Source of the DNA: Chlorobi bacterium Chlorobi_1
GTDB lineage: Bacteria; Bacteroidota; Chlorobiia; Chlorobiales; Chlorobiaceae
Assembly: GCA_900299075.1 (NCBI GenBank)
Contig: OMIK01000104.1
Location: forward strand, 1-41,166
DNA length: 41,166 bases
Reading direction: 5' to 3'
The notes under the pieces: generated by a model
What the model was told of the DNA's origin: nothing
The model's database searches: none
The model's input: the letters and a program-made list of their open reading frames with translations, nothing else
Translations under genes and position numbers: made by a program
Shown here: positions 18,518 through 28,223 of the stretch, in pieces
Layout: the number at the start of each line of letters is the position of its first letter
Numbering within the stretch: the first letter of the stretch is position 1

Positions 18518-19522
18518 ATGTCCCACAAACCACTGCATGAGCCTGGCGTCGACGAATTCGTCGACGGGATAACGGGGGGCAGCCGCCACCTCCTCAGCCG
18601 TGCCATCACCCTGGTCGAGTCAATCCGGCCTGACCATGAGAAAAGGGCGCACGAAATCCTCGACCGCTGCCTCTCCAAAGGGCGCCGCTCGATCCGGATC
18701 GGCATCACCGGATCACCCGGTGCCGGCAAGAGCACCTTCATCGAATCGTTCGGCCTGGAGCTGGTGCGCCAGGGGCTGCGGGTGGCCGTGCTGGCCATCG
18801 ACCCGAGCAGCACCCGCTCAGGAGGCAGTATCCTCGGCGACAAGGCGCGCATGGAGCGGCTCGCTGCACGGCCCGAGGCCTACATCCGCCCGACCGCATC
18901 GTCAGGCTACCTCGGCGGCACCTCGCCCCGCACGCACGAGACCATCCTGCTCTGCGAAGCGGCAGGCTACCACGTGGTCATCGTCGAAACGGTCGGTGTC
19001 GGCCAGTCGGAGATCGTGGTGAACTCGATGGTGGACTTCATCCTCCTGCTCATGCTGCCCGGATCGGGCGACGAACTGCAAGGCATCAAGCGGGGCATCA
19101 TGGAGATCGCCGACGCGGTGGCCATCACCAAGGCCGACGGCGAACGGGAGGGCATCGCGCGGGTGTCGAAAGCGGAATTCGAGGCGGCCCTTCGGCTGCT
19201 TCCCGAAAAACACCCGGGATGGTATCGGAAGGTGCTGCTCACCTCGTCGCTCGAACAGAGCGGCATCGCCGAGGTGTGGCAGGAGGTCGAGCGGTTCATC
19301 TCGGCCATGGAGGCGAGCGGCGAGCTTGAACGGATGCGGCGCGAGCAGTTGCGCCAGCTGCTCTACGCCATCGTCGAAGAGCGCCTGAAACGGGAGTTCT
19401 TCGGCAATCCCGCCGTCATGGAACAACGCGATCCCGTCGAACGCCAGGTCCTTTCGGGCGACCTCTCCCCTTTCAGCGGCGCCATGTCGCTGCTCGAGGC
19501 TTTCAGGAAAGCAAAAGGCTGA
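18518..19522 (+). CDS. meaB: Methylmalonyl-CoA mutase chaperone GTPase MeaB (ArgK family)
   Basis: MeaB is a G3E-type GTPase that protects the mutase and gates adenosylcobalamin loading. The 334-residue protein has the P-loop GSPGAGKST (residues 65-73), DPSSTRSGGSILGDKARM (switch region), the ETVGVGQSE switch III-like motif and TKADG for guanine recognition. The start at 18518 has GGAAAGGCGGA immediately upstream, 13 bases after mutB. The old ArgK name reflects a misassigned arginine-transport kinase; the mutase context makes the MeaB role clear. It is the last gene of the operon. No hairpin terminator is visible before the convergent uspA gene; the 40-bp gap holds a 9-bp repeat instead. Confidence 0.95.
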   Translation: MSHKPLHEPGVDEFVDGITGGSRHLLSRAITLVESIRPDHEKRAHEILDRCLSKGRRSIRIGITGSPGAGKSTFIESFGLELVRQGLRVAVLAIDPSSTRSGGSILGDKARMERLAARPEAYIRPTASSGYLGGTSPRTHETILLCEAAGYHVVIVETVGVGQSEIVVNSMVDFILLLMLPGSGDELQGIKRGIMEIADAVAITKADGEREGIARVSKAEFEAALRLLPEKHPGWYRKVLLTSSLEQSGIAEVWQEVERFISAMEASGELERMRREQLRQLLYAIVEERLKREFFGNPAVMEQRDPVERQVLSGDLSPFSGAMSLLEAFRKAKG

Positions 19523-19530
19523 AAAAGCTA

Positions 19531-19557
19531 TGGGACGAATGGGACCTATGGCCTATC
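19531..19557. repeat. Second copy of the 9-bp repeat (about three units)
   Basis: TGGGACGAA, TGGGACCTA and TGGCCTATC are in 9-base phase. The middle unit is identical to one at 8319-8327. A second small repeat, CTATCAA twice, follows directly and runs into the uspA stop codon. The array fills the gap between the convergent meaB and uspA genes. Confidence 0.5.
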
Positions 19558-19562
19558 AACTA

Positions 19563-20021
19563 TCAACTGATAAACTCCTTCTCGTCGGCCTTGACGATCA
19601 GCACGGGGACCTTCGCCTTCCTGACGACCCCTTCGGCGACGCTGCCCATCAAGAGGCGGCTCAGGCCGGTCTTGCCATGCGAGCCCATGATGAGCATGCT
19701 CGCATCGCTCTCGTCTATCTGTTCGAGGATCACGTCGGCAGGGATGCCGATGACGACCTCGGCATCCACCTCGATGCCTTTCGACTTCGCCTCCTCGACA
19801 AGCGGCTGCATGTCCTCCATAGCAGCCTTTTCCAGATCCTCCTCGACAGGTATATAGGTCAGGGTCATGTCGGCGGCAAGGGGCCGCGGCTCGACCACGT
19901 TCAGCAGCCTGATTTTGGAACCCATCGCCCTGGCGAACTCACAGGCGTACCTGAACGCGTTCTTCGACGCATCGGAGAAATCGAGGGGGCAGAGAATCGA
20001 TTTTATGGTAATCATGGCCAT
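19563..20021 (-). CDS. Universal stress protein, UspA family
   Basis: This single-domain 152-residue Usp protein is cytoplasmic. ILCPLDFSDASKNAFRYA gives the N-terminal nucleotide-binding Asp. MGSHGKTGLSRLLMGSVAEGVVRKA contains the G-x2-G-x9-G-(S/T) motif of ATP-binding Usp proteins, so it probably binds ATP. The codons for M1 and M3 (MAMITIK) are both possible starts. It is transcribed alone, convergent with meaB, so it is not part of the propionate operon. Specific role unknown; the family responds to starvation, stress or energy shortage. Confidence 0.92.
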   Translation of the reverse strand: MAMITIKSILCPLDFSDASKNAFRYACEFARAMGSKIRLLNVVEPRPLAADMTLTYIPVEEDLEKAAMEDMQPLVEEAKSKGIEVDAEVVIGIPADVILEQIDESDASMLIMGSHGKTGLSRLLMGSVAEGVVRKAKVPVLIVKADEKEFIS

Positions 20022-20364
20022 CCTGTTTTATGGTTGCGAAAAGATCTCATGAACCCGGTATCGTCTTGCCGTGAGCCAACAGCCTCGCGCCGCAGGTCAC
20101 ACATTTCAAATTAACGGGAGCGTGAAGAAAATGAAAGATCCGAGGCTGAAAATATCTTCTGTCCTGCCTGGGTGCCATGAGGCTTCACGCGCCGGAATGA
20201 GCATCCGCGTCGGGCATGCAGGCGGACTCCCGGCTACTCGGTTAAGGAGATCGATGGTGAGTCAACAACAGATGATGCAATGCTGCGCCCCCCCTGAAAC
20301 AAAAAAACCCCGAGCAACCGGGGTTTTGTAAAGAGGATATTGCTGAAGCGCCGCCCGACGGCCA
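20022..20364. other. Intergenic region between uspA and the polysaccharide locus
   Basis: About 340 bases without a convincing gene. It should hold the uspA promoter on its left side (minus-strand transcription) and holds the terminator of the polysaccharide locus at 20304-20327. Short open frames here have no ribosome site or recognisable product. No riboswitch or repeat was seen in 20040-20300. Confidence 0.6.
20304..20327 (-). terminator. Strong terminator ending the polysaccharide locus
   Basis: AAAACCCCG (20304-20312) and CGGGGTTTT (20319-20327) form a perfect 9-bp stem around AGCAAC. On the minus strand it is followed by a T7 tract (20301-20307 read in reverse), beginning 38 bases after the VanZ-like stop codon. 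The stem is symmetric and could also work on the plus strand. Confidence 0.88.
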
Positions 20365-20793
20365 TCACCGGGAGGCGGAACGGACGGGAGCCCTCCGCTG
20401 CCGATGATGCCTGCGCCTCTTTTCCGATTCCGCATGACGCAGAACCCTGACCATGGCAATGGCAAGCCAGGAGAGGGCAATTCCTGCACAATCGGCCATA
20501 ACATCCTCGACACACGACTCCCGTCCCGGAACGAATGCCTGGAGCACCTCGATCAACATCCCGTAGCCCAGCAGGAAAACCGCACAGAACAACGCCGGCT
20601 GCCGCCACGAGCTGAATAATCCCGTACCGAGCACCGAGAAGGCAAGAATATGCTCGATCTTGTCCCCTACGATATCCAGGAACGCCAGCTCCGTTGCAGC
20701 GGGATCCGGCGCGGATTCGGGCATCAGGGCCAGACCAGCCACCACGCAGAAGCACGCGACCGTAACTGCCCTGCCGTTTGCCGGAACGGGCAT
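20365..20793 (-). CDS. VanZ-like membrane protein
   Basis: This 142-residue protein has about four hydrophobic segments and the VanZ signature DKIEHILAF...YGMLIEVLQAFVPGRE...DVMADCAGI. VanZ-like proteins are common next to polysaccharide loci; their molecular role is poorly defined (VanZ itself gives low-level teicoplanin resistance). The ATG at 20793 shares its A with the stop codon of the upstream aminotransferase gene (TGATG), a classic coupling arrangement. A start at 20853 would overlap that gene by 61 bases and adds a basic stretch unlike the family. The C terminus is very basic (EKRRRHHRQRR). It is the last gene before the terminator. Confidence 0.82.
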   Translation of the reverse strand: MPVPANGRAVTVACFCVVAGLALMPESAPDPAATELAFLDIVGDKIEHILAFSVLGTGLFSSWRQPALFCAVFLLGYGMLIEVLQAFVPGRESCVEDVMADCAGIALSWLAIAMVRVLRHAESEKRRRHHRQRRAPVRSASR

Positions 20794-22061
20794 CAGCCCC
20801 CTGATCCGGTTGATGCCGTCGAGGCCGGTAGGACGGCGGCGATTGGTGGGCATGGGGCGAGCACGCGGATAGGGGCTGAAGCGGCGGCAAGGCTCATGAC
20901 TTCATGCAGGACGCTGCAGGTTTTCTCGATATGCGACTCCTCCAGCGTCGGATGCACCAGGAACATCAGGCTGGTTTCACCCAGCTCCCTTGCCACCGGC
21001 AGGCGCCGGGACGGTCGCCAGCCAGTATGGTCAAATGCCTTTTCAAGGTAGATTTCCGGGCAAGATCCCGAATAGCATGGTACTTCGCGCTCATTGATTT
21101 CGGCCATGATCCGATCCCGGCTCCACCCTTTTTTCAACTTTTCCGGTTCGACGAACACATAGCACTTGTAAGCCGCATGCTCCGCCCATGCAGGCATAGC
21201 CGGCACGCGCAAACCCGGGCACATCTTTGCCGCTTCCCAGATCTTCATGGCGTTATCACGCCGCCGGGTCGACCATTCCGGCATGCGCTGCAGCTGCATG
21301 CGGCCGAGAACAGCCTGCAACTCGATCATCCGGTAATTCGAACCGAATGAGTCATGCAACCAGCGGAAGCCCGCAGGATGATCTTTTTCGTAGACGGCTT
21401 CCCACGATTTTCCATGGTCCTTGTATGCCCACATAAAGGACCACAACGCGCGATCGTTGGTCGTCACCATCCCCCCCTCCCCGCCGGTGGTCATGATCTT
21501 GTCCTGGCAGAAAGACCACGCCCCGATATGGCCGATGGAGCCGACGGGCCTGCCTTTGTAACGTGCGCCATGGGCCTGTGCGCAGTCCTCGATGACAAAC
21601 AGGCCGCGTTGAGACGCCATCTCGACAATAGGATCCATATCGCACGGCATTCCGGCAAGATGGACACAAATAATCGCCTTGGTCTTGCTGTTCGCTACCC
21701 TTATGATGCTCTCGGCGGTTATGTTCTGGGTATTGCGGTCAACGTCGGCAAAAACCGGCACGGCACCCGCAGAAACGATACAGGAGGCCGAGGCAAGGAA
21801 GCTCCTCGGGCTCACCACCACTTCGTCGCGACTCCCAACGCCCAGCGCACGGAGTGCCACCTCAAGAGCCAGGGTACCGTTTGCCAGGGCTACGGCAAAA
21901 TGACAACGCGACCAGGCGGCGAACGCCTTTTCGAATTCCCGCCCCTGCGGGCCCGTCCAATAGTTGACCCTGTCGGTCAGAATAGTCCGTGAAAGAGCCG
22001 CAGCTTCATCGCGGGTATAGGAAGGCCAGTTCGGAAAAGAGGTACCCAGCATGATGGTCAA
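20793..22061 (-). CDS. DegT/DnrJ/EryC1-family sugar aminotransferase
   Basis: The PLP enzyme probably aminates a nucleotide-linked keto sugar for the surface polysaccharide. Of 422 residues, the conserved fold shows ALANGTLALEVALRALGVG, DCAQAHGARYKGRPVGSIG and the PLP lysine K188 in SFCQDKIMTTGGEGGM. In most members the motif is K-x3-T-x-G-E-G-G; here an extra Gly is present (TTGGEGG). Its C-terminal 25 or so residues (APIRVLAPCPPIAAVLPAS...) look extra and low in complexity. A WbpM-like dehydratase at 35108-37270 could supply its substrate. The exact sugar is unknown. It is 24 bases downstream of the sugar transferase gene. Confidence 0.87.
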   Translation of the reverse strand: MTIMLGTSFPNWPSYTRDEAAALSRTILTDRVNYWTGPQGREFEKAFAAWSRCHFAVALANGTLALEVALRALGVGSRDEVVVSPRSFLASASCIVSAGAVPVFADVDRNTQNITAESIIRVANSKTKAIICVHLAGMPCDMDPIVEMASQRGLFVIEDCAQAHGARYKGRPVGSIGHIGAWSFCQDKIMTTGGEGGMVTTNDRALWSFMWAYKDHGKSWEAVYEKDHPAGFRWLHDSFGSNYRMIELQAVLGRMQLQRMPEWSTRRRDNAMKIWEAAKMCPGLRVPAMPAWAEHAAYKCYVFVEPEKLKKGWSRDRIMAEINEREVPCYSGSCPEIYLEKAFDHTGWRPSRRLPVARELGETSLMFLVHPTLEESHIEKTCSVLHEVMSLAAASAPIRVLAPCPPIAAVLPASTASTGSGG

Positions 22062-22085
22062 TGAGTTGTTTGTGGCGGTTCAGGT

Positions 22086-22802
22086 TTAGGTTCCGGTCAG
22101 GGTTCTCAGCACGTAACCAATGTCCGTCAATAAGTTGTTGGCATAATAGTAGGCAAGGTTGAGACGGACCTTTTCCGGCCAGATGACCTCATCGTTGTAG
22201 CGAACCGGATCGCCGGACATGGCGAGAAGCTGCTCTTCATCACGAAACTTCAGGGTCGCCGGGCCCGTTATCCCGGGCCGGAGCCTCAGGATTAGTCGCT
22301 CTTCGCCATGCAGGCGGTCGGCATACCCGGGGACGTCAGGCCTCGGGCCGACAAGGCTCATCTGGCCGAGCAGCACATGCAGGAGCTGCGGAAGCTCATC
22401 TATCCTGTGCCTTCTCATCCATGCGCCGGCCGGCAGGAGTTCCATCCCGCCTGTGGTGACCGGCGAGCGAGTGCCGTGGCGATCGTCGTACATAGTTTTG
22501 ATCTTGAACAGGCTGAACTGCCGTCCATGCCGTCCGACCCGCTTCTGGATGAAGAAGCCGTTGCCACCGCTTTGCCATGCCGAGACTGACCAGGCAAGCG
22601 CGATTACCCAGGACAGCAGAAGCAGACCGGAAATGGAACAGACGATGTCGAGGGCTCTTTTCAGGAATGAATTCACCCTGCGGGAAACCGGCTGTACGTT
22701 GCAACCATCAGGGGCTACCGTGCCTGCTGCCGAGTGACGGGAGCACGCACCGAACCGCCCGTCAACGCCCCGGCTAAACCCGCCGTGATACGACGACCTC
22801 AT
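22086..22802 (-). CDS. Initiating sugar-1-phosphate transferase (PglC/WcaJ-type)
   Basis: The enzyme transfers a sugar phosphate to undecaprenyl phosphate, starting each repeat unit at the inner membrane. The C-terminal 195 residues carry the whole domain: a membrane segment ([23 protein letters not shown]), [42 protein letters not shown] and LVGPRPDVP. It is the small single-domain form. The start is doubtful: ATG at 22802 overlaps the gmd end by 29 bases and adds about 42 residues that do not look like protein, whereas GTG at 22676 starts right before the domain. It lies between gmd and the aminotransferase gene. Confidence 0.88.
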   Translation of the reverse strand: MRSSYHGGFSRGVDGRFGACSRHSAAGTVAPDGCNVQPVSRRVNSFLKRALDIVCSISGLLLLSWVIALAWSVSAWQSGGNGFFIQKRVGRHGRQFSLFKIKTMYDDRHGTRSPVTTGGMELLPAGAWMRRHRIDELPQLLHVLLGQMSLVGPRPDVPGYADRLHGEERLILRLRPGITGPATLKFRDEEQLLAMSGDPVRYNDEVIWPEKVRLNLAYYYANNLLTDIGYVLRTLTGT

Positions 22803-23901
22803 AGCCGTTGTCTTTCAGGACTGCAAGCCGGGCGGCCCTTTCGAGATCTTCCGCTACCATCTCCTCGATCATCTCATCCAGCCCCGTTTCAGGCTTCCAG
22901 TCAAGCTCCATGCGGGCTTTTGCCGAATTGCCGAGTAGGGCCTCGACCTCCGAAGGACGAAAGTAATTCTGGTCGACACGGACGACAGTCTGGCCGGGAT
23001 GCAGCAGCTGATGCAGGCTGGCGAATGACGGATCGAGCGATTCGACCACCCCGACCTCGTCACGGCCATGACCGTCCCAGCCGATCGTGATACCAAGCTT
23101 CAAAGCGGTTTTTTCGATGAACTCGCGTACACTGTACTGCACGCCCGTCGCTATGACATAGTCTTTCGGCGCCTCCTGCTGGAGCATCATCCACTGCATG
23201 CGGACATAATCCCTTGCGTGCCCCCAGTCGCGACGGGAGTTCAGGTTGCCCATATAGAGGCAGTCATCCAGGCCCTTGGCGATATTGGTGAAGGCGCGGG
23301 TGATCTTCCTGGTCACGAAAGTCTCTCCCCGCCTTGGCGACTCATGGTTGAAAAGAATCCCGTTGCAGGCGTACATACCATAGGCTTCCCGGTAATTCAC
23401 CGTGATCCAGTAAGCGTAGAGCTTTGCCACGGCATATGGGCTTCTCGGATAGAAGGGCGTGCTCTCCGTTTGCGGGGTCTCCTGCACCAGGCCGAAAAGT
23501 TCGCTGCTGCTGGCCTGATAAAACCTCGTCTTCCGCTCAAGTCCGAGGAAGCGTATTGCCTCAAGCATGCGAAGCGTGCCAAGGGCGTCGACGTCGGCCG
23601 TGTATTCGGGAGACTCGAAGCTGACGGCTACATGGCTTTGCGCCGCCAGGTTGTAAACCTCGTCGGGGCGGATCTCCTCGATGATTCGGGTCAGGTTGCC
23701 GCTGTCGGTCATGTCCCCGTAATGCAGCACCAGGTTTCGGGGGGTTACGTGCGGATCCTGGTACAGGTGCTCGATCCGGTCGGTGTTGATTGAGGAGGCG
23801 CGCCTTTTGATACCATGTACTTCATATCCCTTTTCGAGCAGGAGTTCTGCAAGGTAGGAACCATCCTGGCCGGTGATACCGGTAATGAGAGCAGCTTTCA
23901 T
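22774..23901 (-). CDS. gmd: GDP-mannose 4,6-dehydratase
   Basis: The enzyme converts GDP-D-mannose to GDP-4-keto-6-deoxymannose. The 375-residue protein has the NADP-binding [14 protein letters not shown], the catalytic Y-x3-K in [12 protein letters not shown], and the conserved [20 protein letters not shown] and [11 protein letters not shown] segments. The ATG at 23901 overlaps the stop of the GDP-fucose synthase gene (ATGA), so the two are coupled. Its product can go to GDP-L-fucose through the adjacent enzyme, or to a GDP-4-amino sugar such as perosamine through the aminotransferase at 30891-32009. Confidence 0.96.
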   Translation of the reverse strand: MKAALITGITGQDGSYLAELLLEKGYEVHGIKRRASSINTDRIEHLYQDPHVTPRNLVLHYGDMTDSGNLTRIIEEIRPDEVYNLAAQSHVAVSFESPEYTADVDALGTLRMLEAIRFLGLERKTRFYQASSSELFGLVQETPQTESTPFYPRSPYAVAKLYAYWITVNYREAYGMYACNGILFNHESPRRGETFVTRKITRAFTNIAKGLDDCLYMGNLNSRRDWGHARDYVRMQWMMLQQEAPKDYVIATGVQYSVREFIEKTALKLGITIGWDGHGRDEVGVVESLDPSFASLHQLLHPGQTVVRVDQNYFRPSEVEALLGNSAKARMELDWKPETGLDEMIEEMVAEDLERAARLAVLKDNGYEVVVSRRV

Positions 23902-24875
23902 GATGCGTGGTTTTGAACGAAATCGTCGTATGCCAGCGCCAGCCCGTGTCTCAGGGTTGTTGACGGTCTCCATCCAAGCCGGTGCAGACATGTCGTATCC
24001 AGAAGCTTCCGTGGCGTACCATCCGGCCGGCTCGGGTCAAAGGCGATGTTTCCGCGGTATCCGACGGTTTCCGCAACCATCCCGGCCAACTGCCGGATGC
24101 TCACTTCCTGGCCGGAGCCGACATTGATATGAGTCCGCCTCGTATCGACGGACGAGGCGTATGCCGCGGCATCGAGATTCATGACATGGATGCATGCCGC
24201 CGCCATGTCATCGACATACAGGAACTCCCGCCTGGGCGTCCCGCTCCCCCATATGGTCACGCCCGCCGCCCCCGTCAGAAACGCTTCGTGAAAACGCCGT
24301 ATCAGCCCGGGTACAACATGTGAATTTTCTGGATGGTAGTTGTCGCCGGGACCAAACAGGTTGGTTGGCATCACGCATCGATAGTCGATCCCCCGGCTCC
24401 TGCCATATTGGCGGTTGTAGCTTTCGCAGAGCAGGATGCCTGCGATCTTGGCGATGGCATAGGGCTCATTGGTCGGTTCCAGTGGGCCGGTGAGCAGCGA
24501 CGACTCGGTTATCGGTTGCGGGGCGTACTTGGGATAGATACAGCTGGAACCAAGAAAGAGCAGTTTCCTGACGCCATTGCGGAATGCCGCATGGATAACA
24601 TTTGATTCGATCATCAGGTTCTCATAGATGAACTGGGCAGGATAGGTGCTGTTGGCGTGGATGCCGCCGACCTTCGCCGCCGCAAGGTAAACCTGCCCAG
24701 GCTTTTCGCTTTCGAAAAATGCGTCCACCTCATCCTGTCTGGTCAGGTCGAGCTCTTCCCGATTTCTGGTCACCAGACGCTTCTCGGGATGGCCTGATAA
24801 GCGGAGCTTCCTGAGGATGGCCGATCCTGCCATTCCTCGATGGCCCGCCACGAAGATCTTCTCGGAATCAGTCAT
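23898..24875 (-). CDS. fcl: GDP-L-fucose synthase (GDP-4-keto-6-deoxymannose epimerase/reductase)
   Basis: The enzyme epimerises and reduces GDP-4-keto-6-deoxymannose to GDP-L-fucose with NADPH. The 325-residue protein shows [28 protein letters not shown], the [14 protein letters not shown] segment with the active-site Cys-Ile-Tyr-Pro, and Y-x3-K in [11 protein letters not shown]. The ATG at 24875 ([14 protein letters not shown]) gives the standard N terminus; longer readings to 24980 add a hydrophobic, unlikely leader. It overlaps gmd by four bases. A 159-bp gap separates it from the upstream GT2. Confidence 0.95.
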   Translation of the reverse strand: MTDSEKIFVAGHRGMAGSAILRKLRLSGHPEKRLVTRNREELDLTRQDEVDAFFESEKPGQVYLAAAKVGGIHANSTYPAQFIYENLMIESNVIHAAFRNGVRKLLFLGSSCIYPKYAPQPITESSLLTGPLEPTNEPYAIAKIAGILLCESYNRQYGRSRGIDYRCVMPTNLFGPGDNYHPENSHVVPGLIRRFHEAFLTGAAGVTIWGSGTPRREFLYVDDMAAACIHVMNLDAAAYASSVDTRRTHINVGSGQEVSIRQLAGMVAETVGYRGNIAFDPSRPDGTPRKLLDTTCLHRLGWRPSTTLRHGLALAYDDFVQNHAS

Positions 24876-25034
24876 TGCTGAAGATGGAATGGGTAACGTT
24901 CCACAGGTAAGGAGGACGCACGGAAAGAGGAAGATAAACGGCTGCCTCTGGCCGATGGAGGCACCCGGCCAGGCAGTCAATCGGGCTGTTCACCTTTACA
25001 GGCAGCAGGTAGCGGCCCCGGATCCAGCATCCAT

Positions 25035-25931
25035 TTACCTGAAGGGTTCCATACAGGCGAGGTCTCCTCCGGCGAACATGGCACCGCCTTTCTGGAACAC
25101 TTTTCTGGTAAGCCTCATCACGATCTCAATGCCGGCCCGGACCGAACCATAGCCCGATTCACGGAATATCCGGTAACACTCCGCATTGCACCGCAGCACT
25201 GCATGCAGGGATGCGGTCGATACGCCTCCCTCACGCATCAGCGTGAGATTATGGGGAAAACGTCCGATCCTTCCCCTTGAGGAACGAAGCGCCCCGTCCA
25301 TGAGCTTGATGTCCGCCGACAACCGCCGGCGTTCATCGAAGCCGCCGAGCGCCATGATCAGGGATCGCTTGGCAATGAAGGCCGGGTGCGGTGGAAGCCA
25401 TCCGAATCGCCGTGCGCGCTCGATGTTTTGCGGCAAGTGCCAGATACGGGTCAGCTGGCGATGCCCGGTCCGGCCACGGAACATCTTGAGCTCTCCGACC
25501 AACACCTCGTACTCCTCCTTGTCCAGGGTTTCGAGAAGCTCCCCCATCCAGCAGCTTGCGTAAGGATCCACCAGATCGTCGGAATTGATGAACCAGACAT
25601 ACTTTCCCCGCGCCAGGCCAACACCCTTGTTCATCGCATTGTAGATGCCCGAATCCTGTTCATGCAGCAACCGTCGGTAGGGCGCATCGAAGCGCTTGAC
25701 GACTCGAAGCGTGTTGTCCGTCGACAAACCGTCAACAACCAGATGATCCACCGTGCCGGGCGCTGTGCCGCATACGGCCCTGTCGATCGAAGCCATAGTC
25801 TCTCCGATGGTCAGTGCAGAGTTGTAGCAGACCGTCACAATGCTCAGTATGGATGGTGCGGGTTCTTCCGGAATCGGCGTATGCATAGGCTTGGCGCAAG
25901 GGAGGATCTGGGTGGCGGAAATCACCGGCAT
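25035..25931 (-). CDS. Family 2 glycosyltransferase (WcaE-like)
   Basis: This is a GT-A fold transferase acting on the lipid-linked repeat unit at the cytoplasmic face. The catalytic part begins ILSIVTVCYNSALTIGETM; DGLSTDNT, DSGIYNAMNKG and the WFINSDD metal-binding motif follow. LPPHPAFIAKRSL is typical of the WcaE-like subgroup. The start is uncertain: ATG at 25931 or 25886 are both in frame and neither has a clear ribosome site. The frame is open much further but overlaps the upstream GT2 gene. About 100-150 bases before the chosen start are therefore unassigned, unusual for this compact locus. The sugar it transfers is unknown. Confidence 0.85.
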   Translation of the reverse strand: MPVISATQILPCAKPMHTPIPEEPAPSILSIVTVCYNSALTIGETMASIDRAVCGTAPGTVDHLVVDGLSTDNTLRVVKRFDAPYRRLLHEQDSGIYNAMNKGVGLARGKYVWFINSDDLVDPYASCWMGELLETLDKEEYEVLVGELKMFRGRTGHRQLTRIWHLPQNIERARRFGWLPPHPAFIAKRSLIMALGGFDERRRLSADIKLMDGALRSSRGRIGRFPHNLTLMREGGVSTASLHAVLRCNAECYRIFRESGYGSVRAGIEIVMRLTRKVFQKGGAMFAGGDLACMEPFR

Positions 25932-26034
25932 AGCCGGAACAGCAGCAGGAGGAGTTGCTACGAATGCAGGGGGCCCGTCATGAAAGGCGTCAGGAACCCA
26001 ACCCGGAAGCGGAGACCCTTGGGCAATAGCTTCC

Positions 26035-26973
26035 TCAGTTATACTGCGGAACTCTCGGATCCGGCTCGCCGGCCCCCGCGATCCTGCTTGCTGGCGGTTT
26101 GCCGGTAGTTTCCATCTCTTGGCACTTGTATTCCCGGAGAAGCATGACAAAACAGCGCATGCTCGCCCAGGCGAAGCCGGCATCTCCAGCTCGCCAAGCA
26201 CCGAGAACGAGCAGGTTGTACAGGAACAGCAGGGGGTACCGGAAAGGGATCCTGACGAAATGCCTCTTGAGCCACATCCTGCGTTCGAGTGACGTGCCCG
26301 CCAGCCGCGGCGTTGCCGCCATAGGAATGTCATGAAAAACACCGACAGCATCGGCCGTGGTATATCGATTCTGCTTGTCGACCCAGTGGTCGAGGTCAGG
26401 ACTGTCGTAATGCTCCAAGCAACCACGGACATGCCTTATCCGTCCTGACACGACAGGGTGCTCGTTGACGAGCGTATCGCTGAACCGGCAGCATCCGGTT
26501 CGCCACATACGTATGACAGGTTGCCGGACAGGCAGGGGGGTGCCCATGAACCAGAGTCGCCAGTCGAACGCAAAACCGTCTGCACCGCCCTGTTCGACCG
26601 CCTCCAGCAGGCTCACCTTCAACTGCTCGCTTATCCTTTCGTCAGGATCGATTTTTAAAGTCCAGGGCGCCCTGATCGGCAGGTTTTCCAGTGCGAAATT
26701 CCATTGCTCGCCATACCCGCGAAACCGGTGCTGAACGACGTGGACGCCATGCCTGAGGGCGATATCGACCGTATCGTCTCGACTGTAGCTGTCCACGAGG
26801 AAAACCTCCCGGGCCCATCCCGAGAGGTTTTCCAGCACCGCCTCCATGTTGTGCCCTTCGTTGAGGGAGATCAGTATCGCGGCCACGGGGGCGGGGCCTG
26901 ACGCCCACGTCGCGCTGGGCGATGGCGGGCAGGCTGGCGTGTCATTCATAGTGGGATTCGTCACGAGTTTCAT
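26035..26973 (-). CDS. Family 2 glycosyltransferase (WaaE/KdtX-like)
   Basis: This 312-residue GT2 has AAILISLNEGHNMEAVLENL at the start, VDSYSRDDTVDIA, KIDPDERIS as the Asp-x-Asp equivalent, and a membrane-associated C-terminal segment (YPLLFLYNLLVLGAWRAGDAG). This layout is found in WaaE-like lipopolysaccharide core or O-unit transferases. The ATG at 26973 lies two bases after the stop of the GT4 gene, so translation is probably coupled. The proline- and serine-rich N terminus (residues 8-28) before the catalytic domain is probably disordered. Donor and acceptor are unknown. Confidence 0.87.
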   Translation of the reverse strand: MKLVTNPTMNDTPACPPSPSATWASGPAPVAAILISLNEGHNMEAVLENLSGWAREVFLVDSYSRDDTVDIALRHGVHVVQHRFRGYGEQWNFALENLPIRAPWTLKIDPDERISEQLKVSLLEAVEQGGADGFAFDWRLWFMGTPLPVRQPVIRMWRTGCCRFSDTLVNEHPVVSGRIRHVRGCLEHYDSPDLDHWVDKQNRYTTADAVGVFHDIPMAATPRLAGTSLERRMWLKRHFVRIPFRYPLLFLYNLLVLGAWRAGDAGFAWASMRCFVMLLREYKCQEMETTGKPPASRIAGAGEPDPRVPQYN

Positions 26974-26975
26974 CT

Positions 26976-28118
26976 TTACTGGCCATTACAATTGCCTGCG
27001 AGCAGCAGCTCCTTCCAATCATCCAAGTACATCTCTGCGATATTCTCGTAGCTGAACTTCCTGGCGGTCTCAACCGCCTTCTCGCTCCGGGAGCGGACCA
27101 GGTCCGGGGATGCCAGCACCTCACGAATCGTGGATGCCAGATTATCCACCGGATCTCGATTCAGATGATCGAAAACAAAACTGTTGCCAGTATCGGCGAA
27201 CTCATGGAAACACCCCAGGTTCGACAGGATCGGGGCGAACCCCAAGGACATCGCCTCAAGCGGCGCGATACCGAACGACTCGCCGATATCAGCCAAAGAT
27301 GGATAGCAGTAGTAGTCCGCGCGGGACATCCTGCCGGCAAGCTCCCGGGGATCGCTCAGGTTGGATTCGAATTGCAACGGCAAACCGTCGGCAAGTTCCT
27401 CCAACCGTTGCACGTAGGCATCTCCCCCGCCGCCGTACTTGATGCTGGTGACCCCGAGAATGGACAAGCTGATGCCGGGATATTCGCCTGTCAGGCTTTT
27501 CAGGGCCTGTACAAGGAGGTGCAACCCTTTTTCAGGATGCACCCTGCCGGTGTACAGGAACCGGTAGCCCCCGTTTTCAAGCTTGGGGATCTCTGCTGGC
27601 CTGAACACCTCGACGTCAACCGGATTAGGGATGACCTTAAGCAGCCGTGCGACTTGTGGGGTCTGGTCGGCAATAGCTTCGGCAACGGCATGCGACACCG
27701 CCGATATCCGATCGACATGCCGGTATAGCCACATCTGCCCTTTCGGGAAACGGGCGGCATTGACGACCACACACCCAAGTCGCTTTTTCCGCAGGAACGA
27801 AAGCAGGGGAAGCCAGAAGGCATTGGTCACCGTGATATCGGCAGGAGGAGCGACAAATAGCGCCCTTGCGGAATAGAAAAAATCCCTGACCACGTCGAGT
27901 ACGAACACCCTGGAGCGCCCGTAACCGCGACACCGCCTGATAAGGACGCCATCGACATTCTCGCATCGTGATGCCATAGGCCATTCGCGGGAGACGATCG
28001 TGACGTCATGACCATGGCCGGCCATTATTTTGGCCACTCCGAGCCATCGTTTTTCGACTGCCCCGGATATACCCACTCCGGCCGGTAGAAAAGGGCCGGT
28101 GACGATCGTAATATTCAT
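26976..28118 (-). CDS. Family 4 (GT-B) glycosyltransferase
   Basis: This 380-residue retaining glycosyltransferase of the GT1/GT4 Pfam type has NITIVTGPFLPAGVGISGAVEKRW at the N-terminal glycine-rich loop (quoted in part), VIPNPVDVEVFRP in the linker and YTGRVHPEKGLHLLVQAL in the nucleotide-sugar domain. SFGIAPLEAMSLGFAPI is the E-x7-E donor-binding motif. It lies between a GT1-like gene (105 bp upstream) and the GT2 gene two bases downstream. Its donor is unknown; GDP-mannose or GDP-fucose would fit the locus. Confidence 0.9.
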   Translation of the reverse strand: MNITIVTGPFLPAGVGISGAVEKRWLGVAKIMAGHGHDVTIVSREWPMASRCENVDGVLIRRCRGYGRSRVFVLDVVRDFFYSARALFVAPPADITVTNAFWLPLLSFLRKKRLGCVVVNAARFPKGQMWLYRHVDRISAVSHAVAEAIADQTPQVARLLKVIPNPVDVEVFRPAEIPKLENGGYRFLYTGRVHPEKGLHLLVQALKSLTGEYPGISLSILGVTSIKYGGGGDAYVQRLEELADGLPLQFESNLSDPRELAGRMSRADYYCYPSLADIGESFGIAPLEAMSLGFAPILSNLGCFHEFADTGNSFVFDHLNRDPVDNLASTIREVLASPDLVRSRSEKAVETARKFSYENIAEMYLDDWKELLLAGNCNGQ

Positions 28119-28223
28119 GTCCTTGTGGTTTCTAGAGATTTTTCCGCGTAGACAAGCGAAAGCGCCCCGAGAGCCAGGGATGGCAAGGGGATTGCGGACG
28201 AAAGCAGCCGGAGCCCTCCTCCT

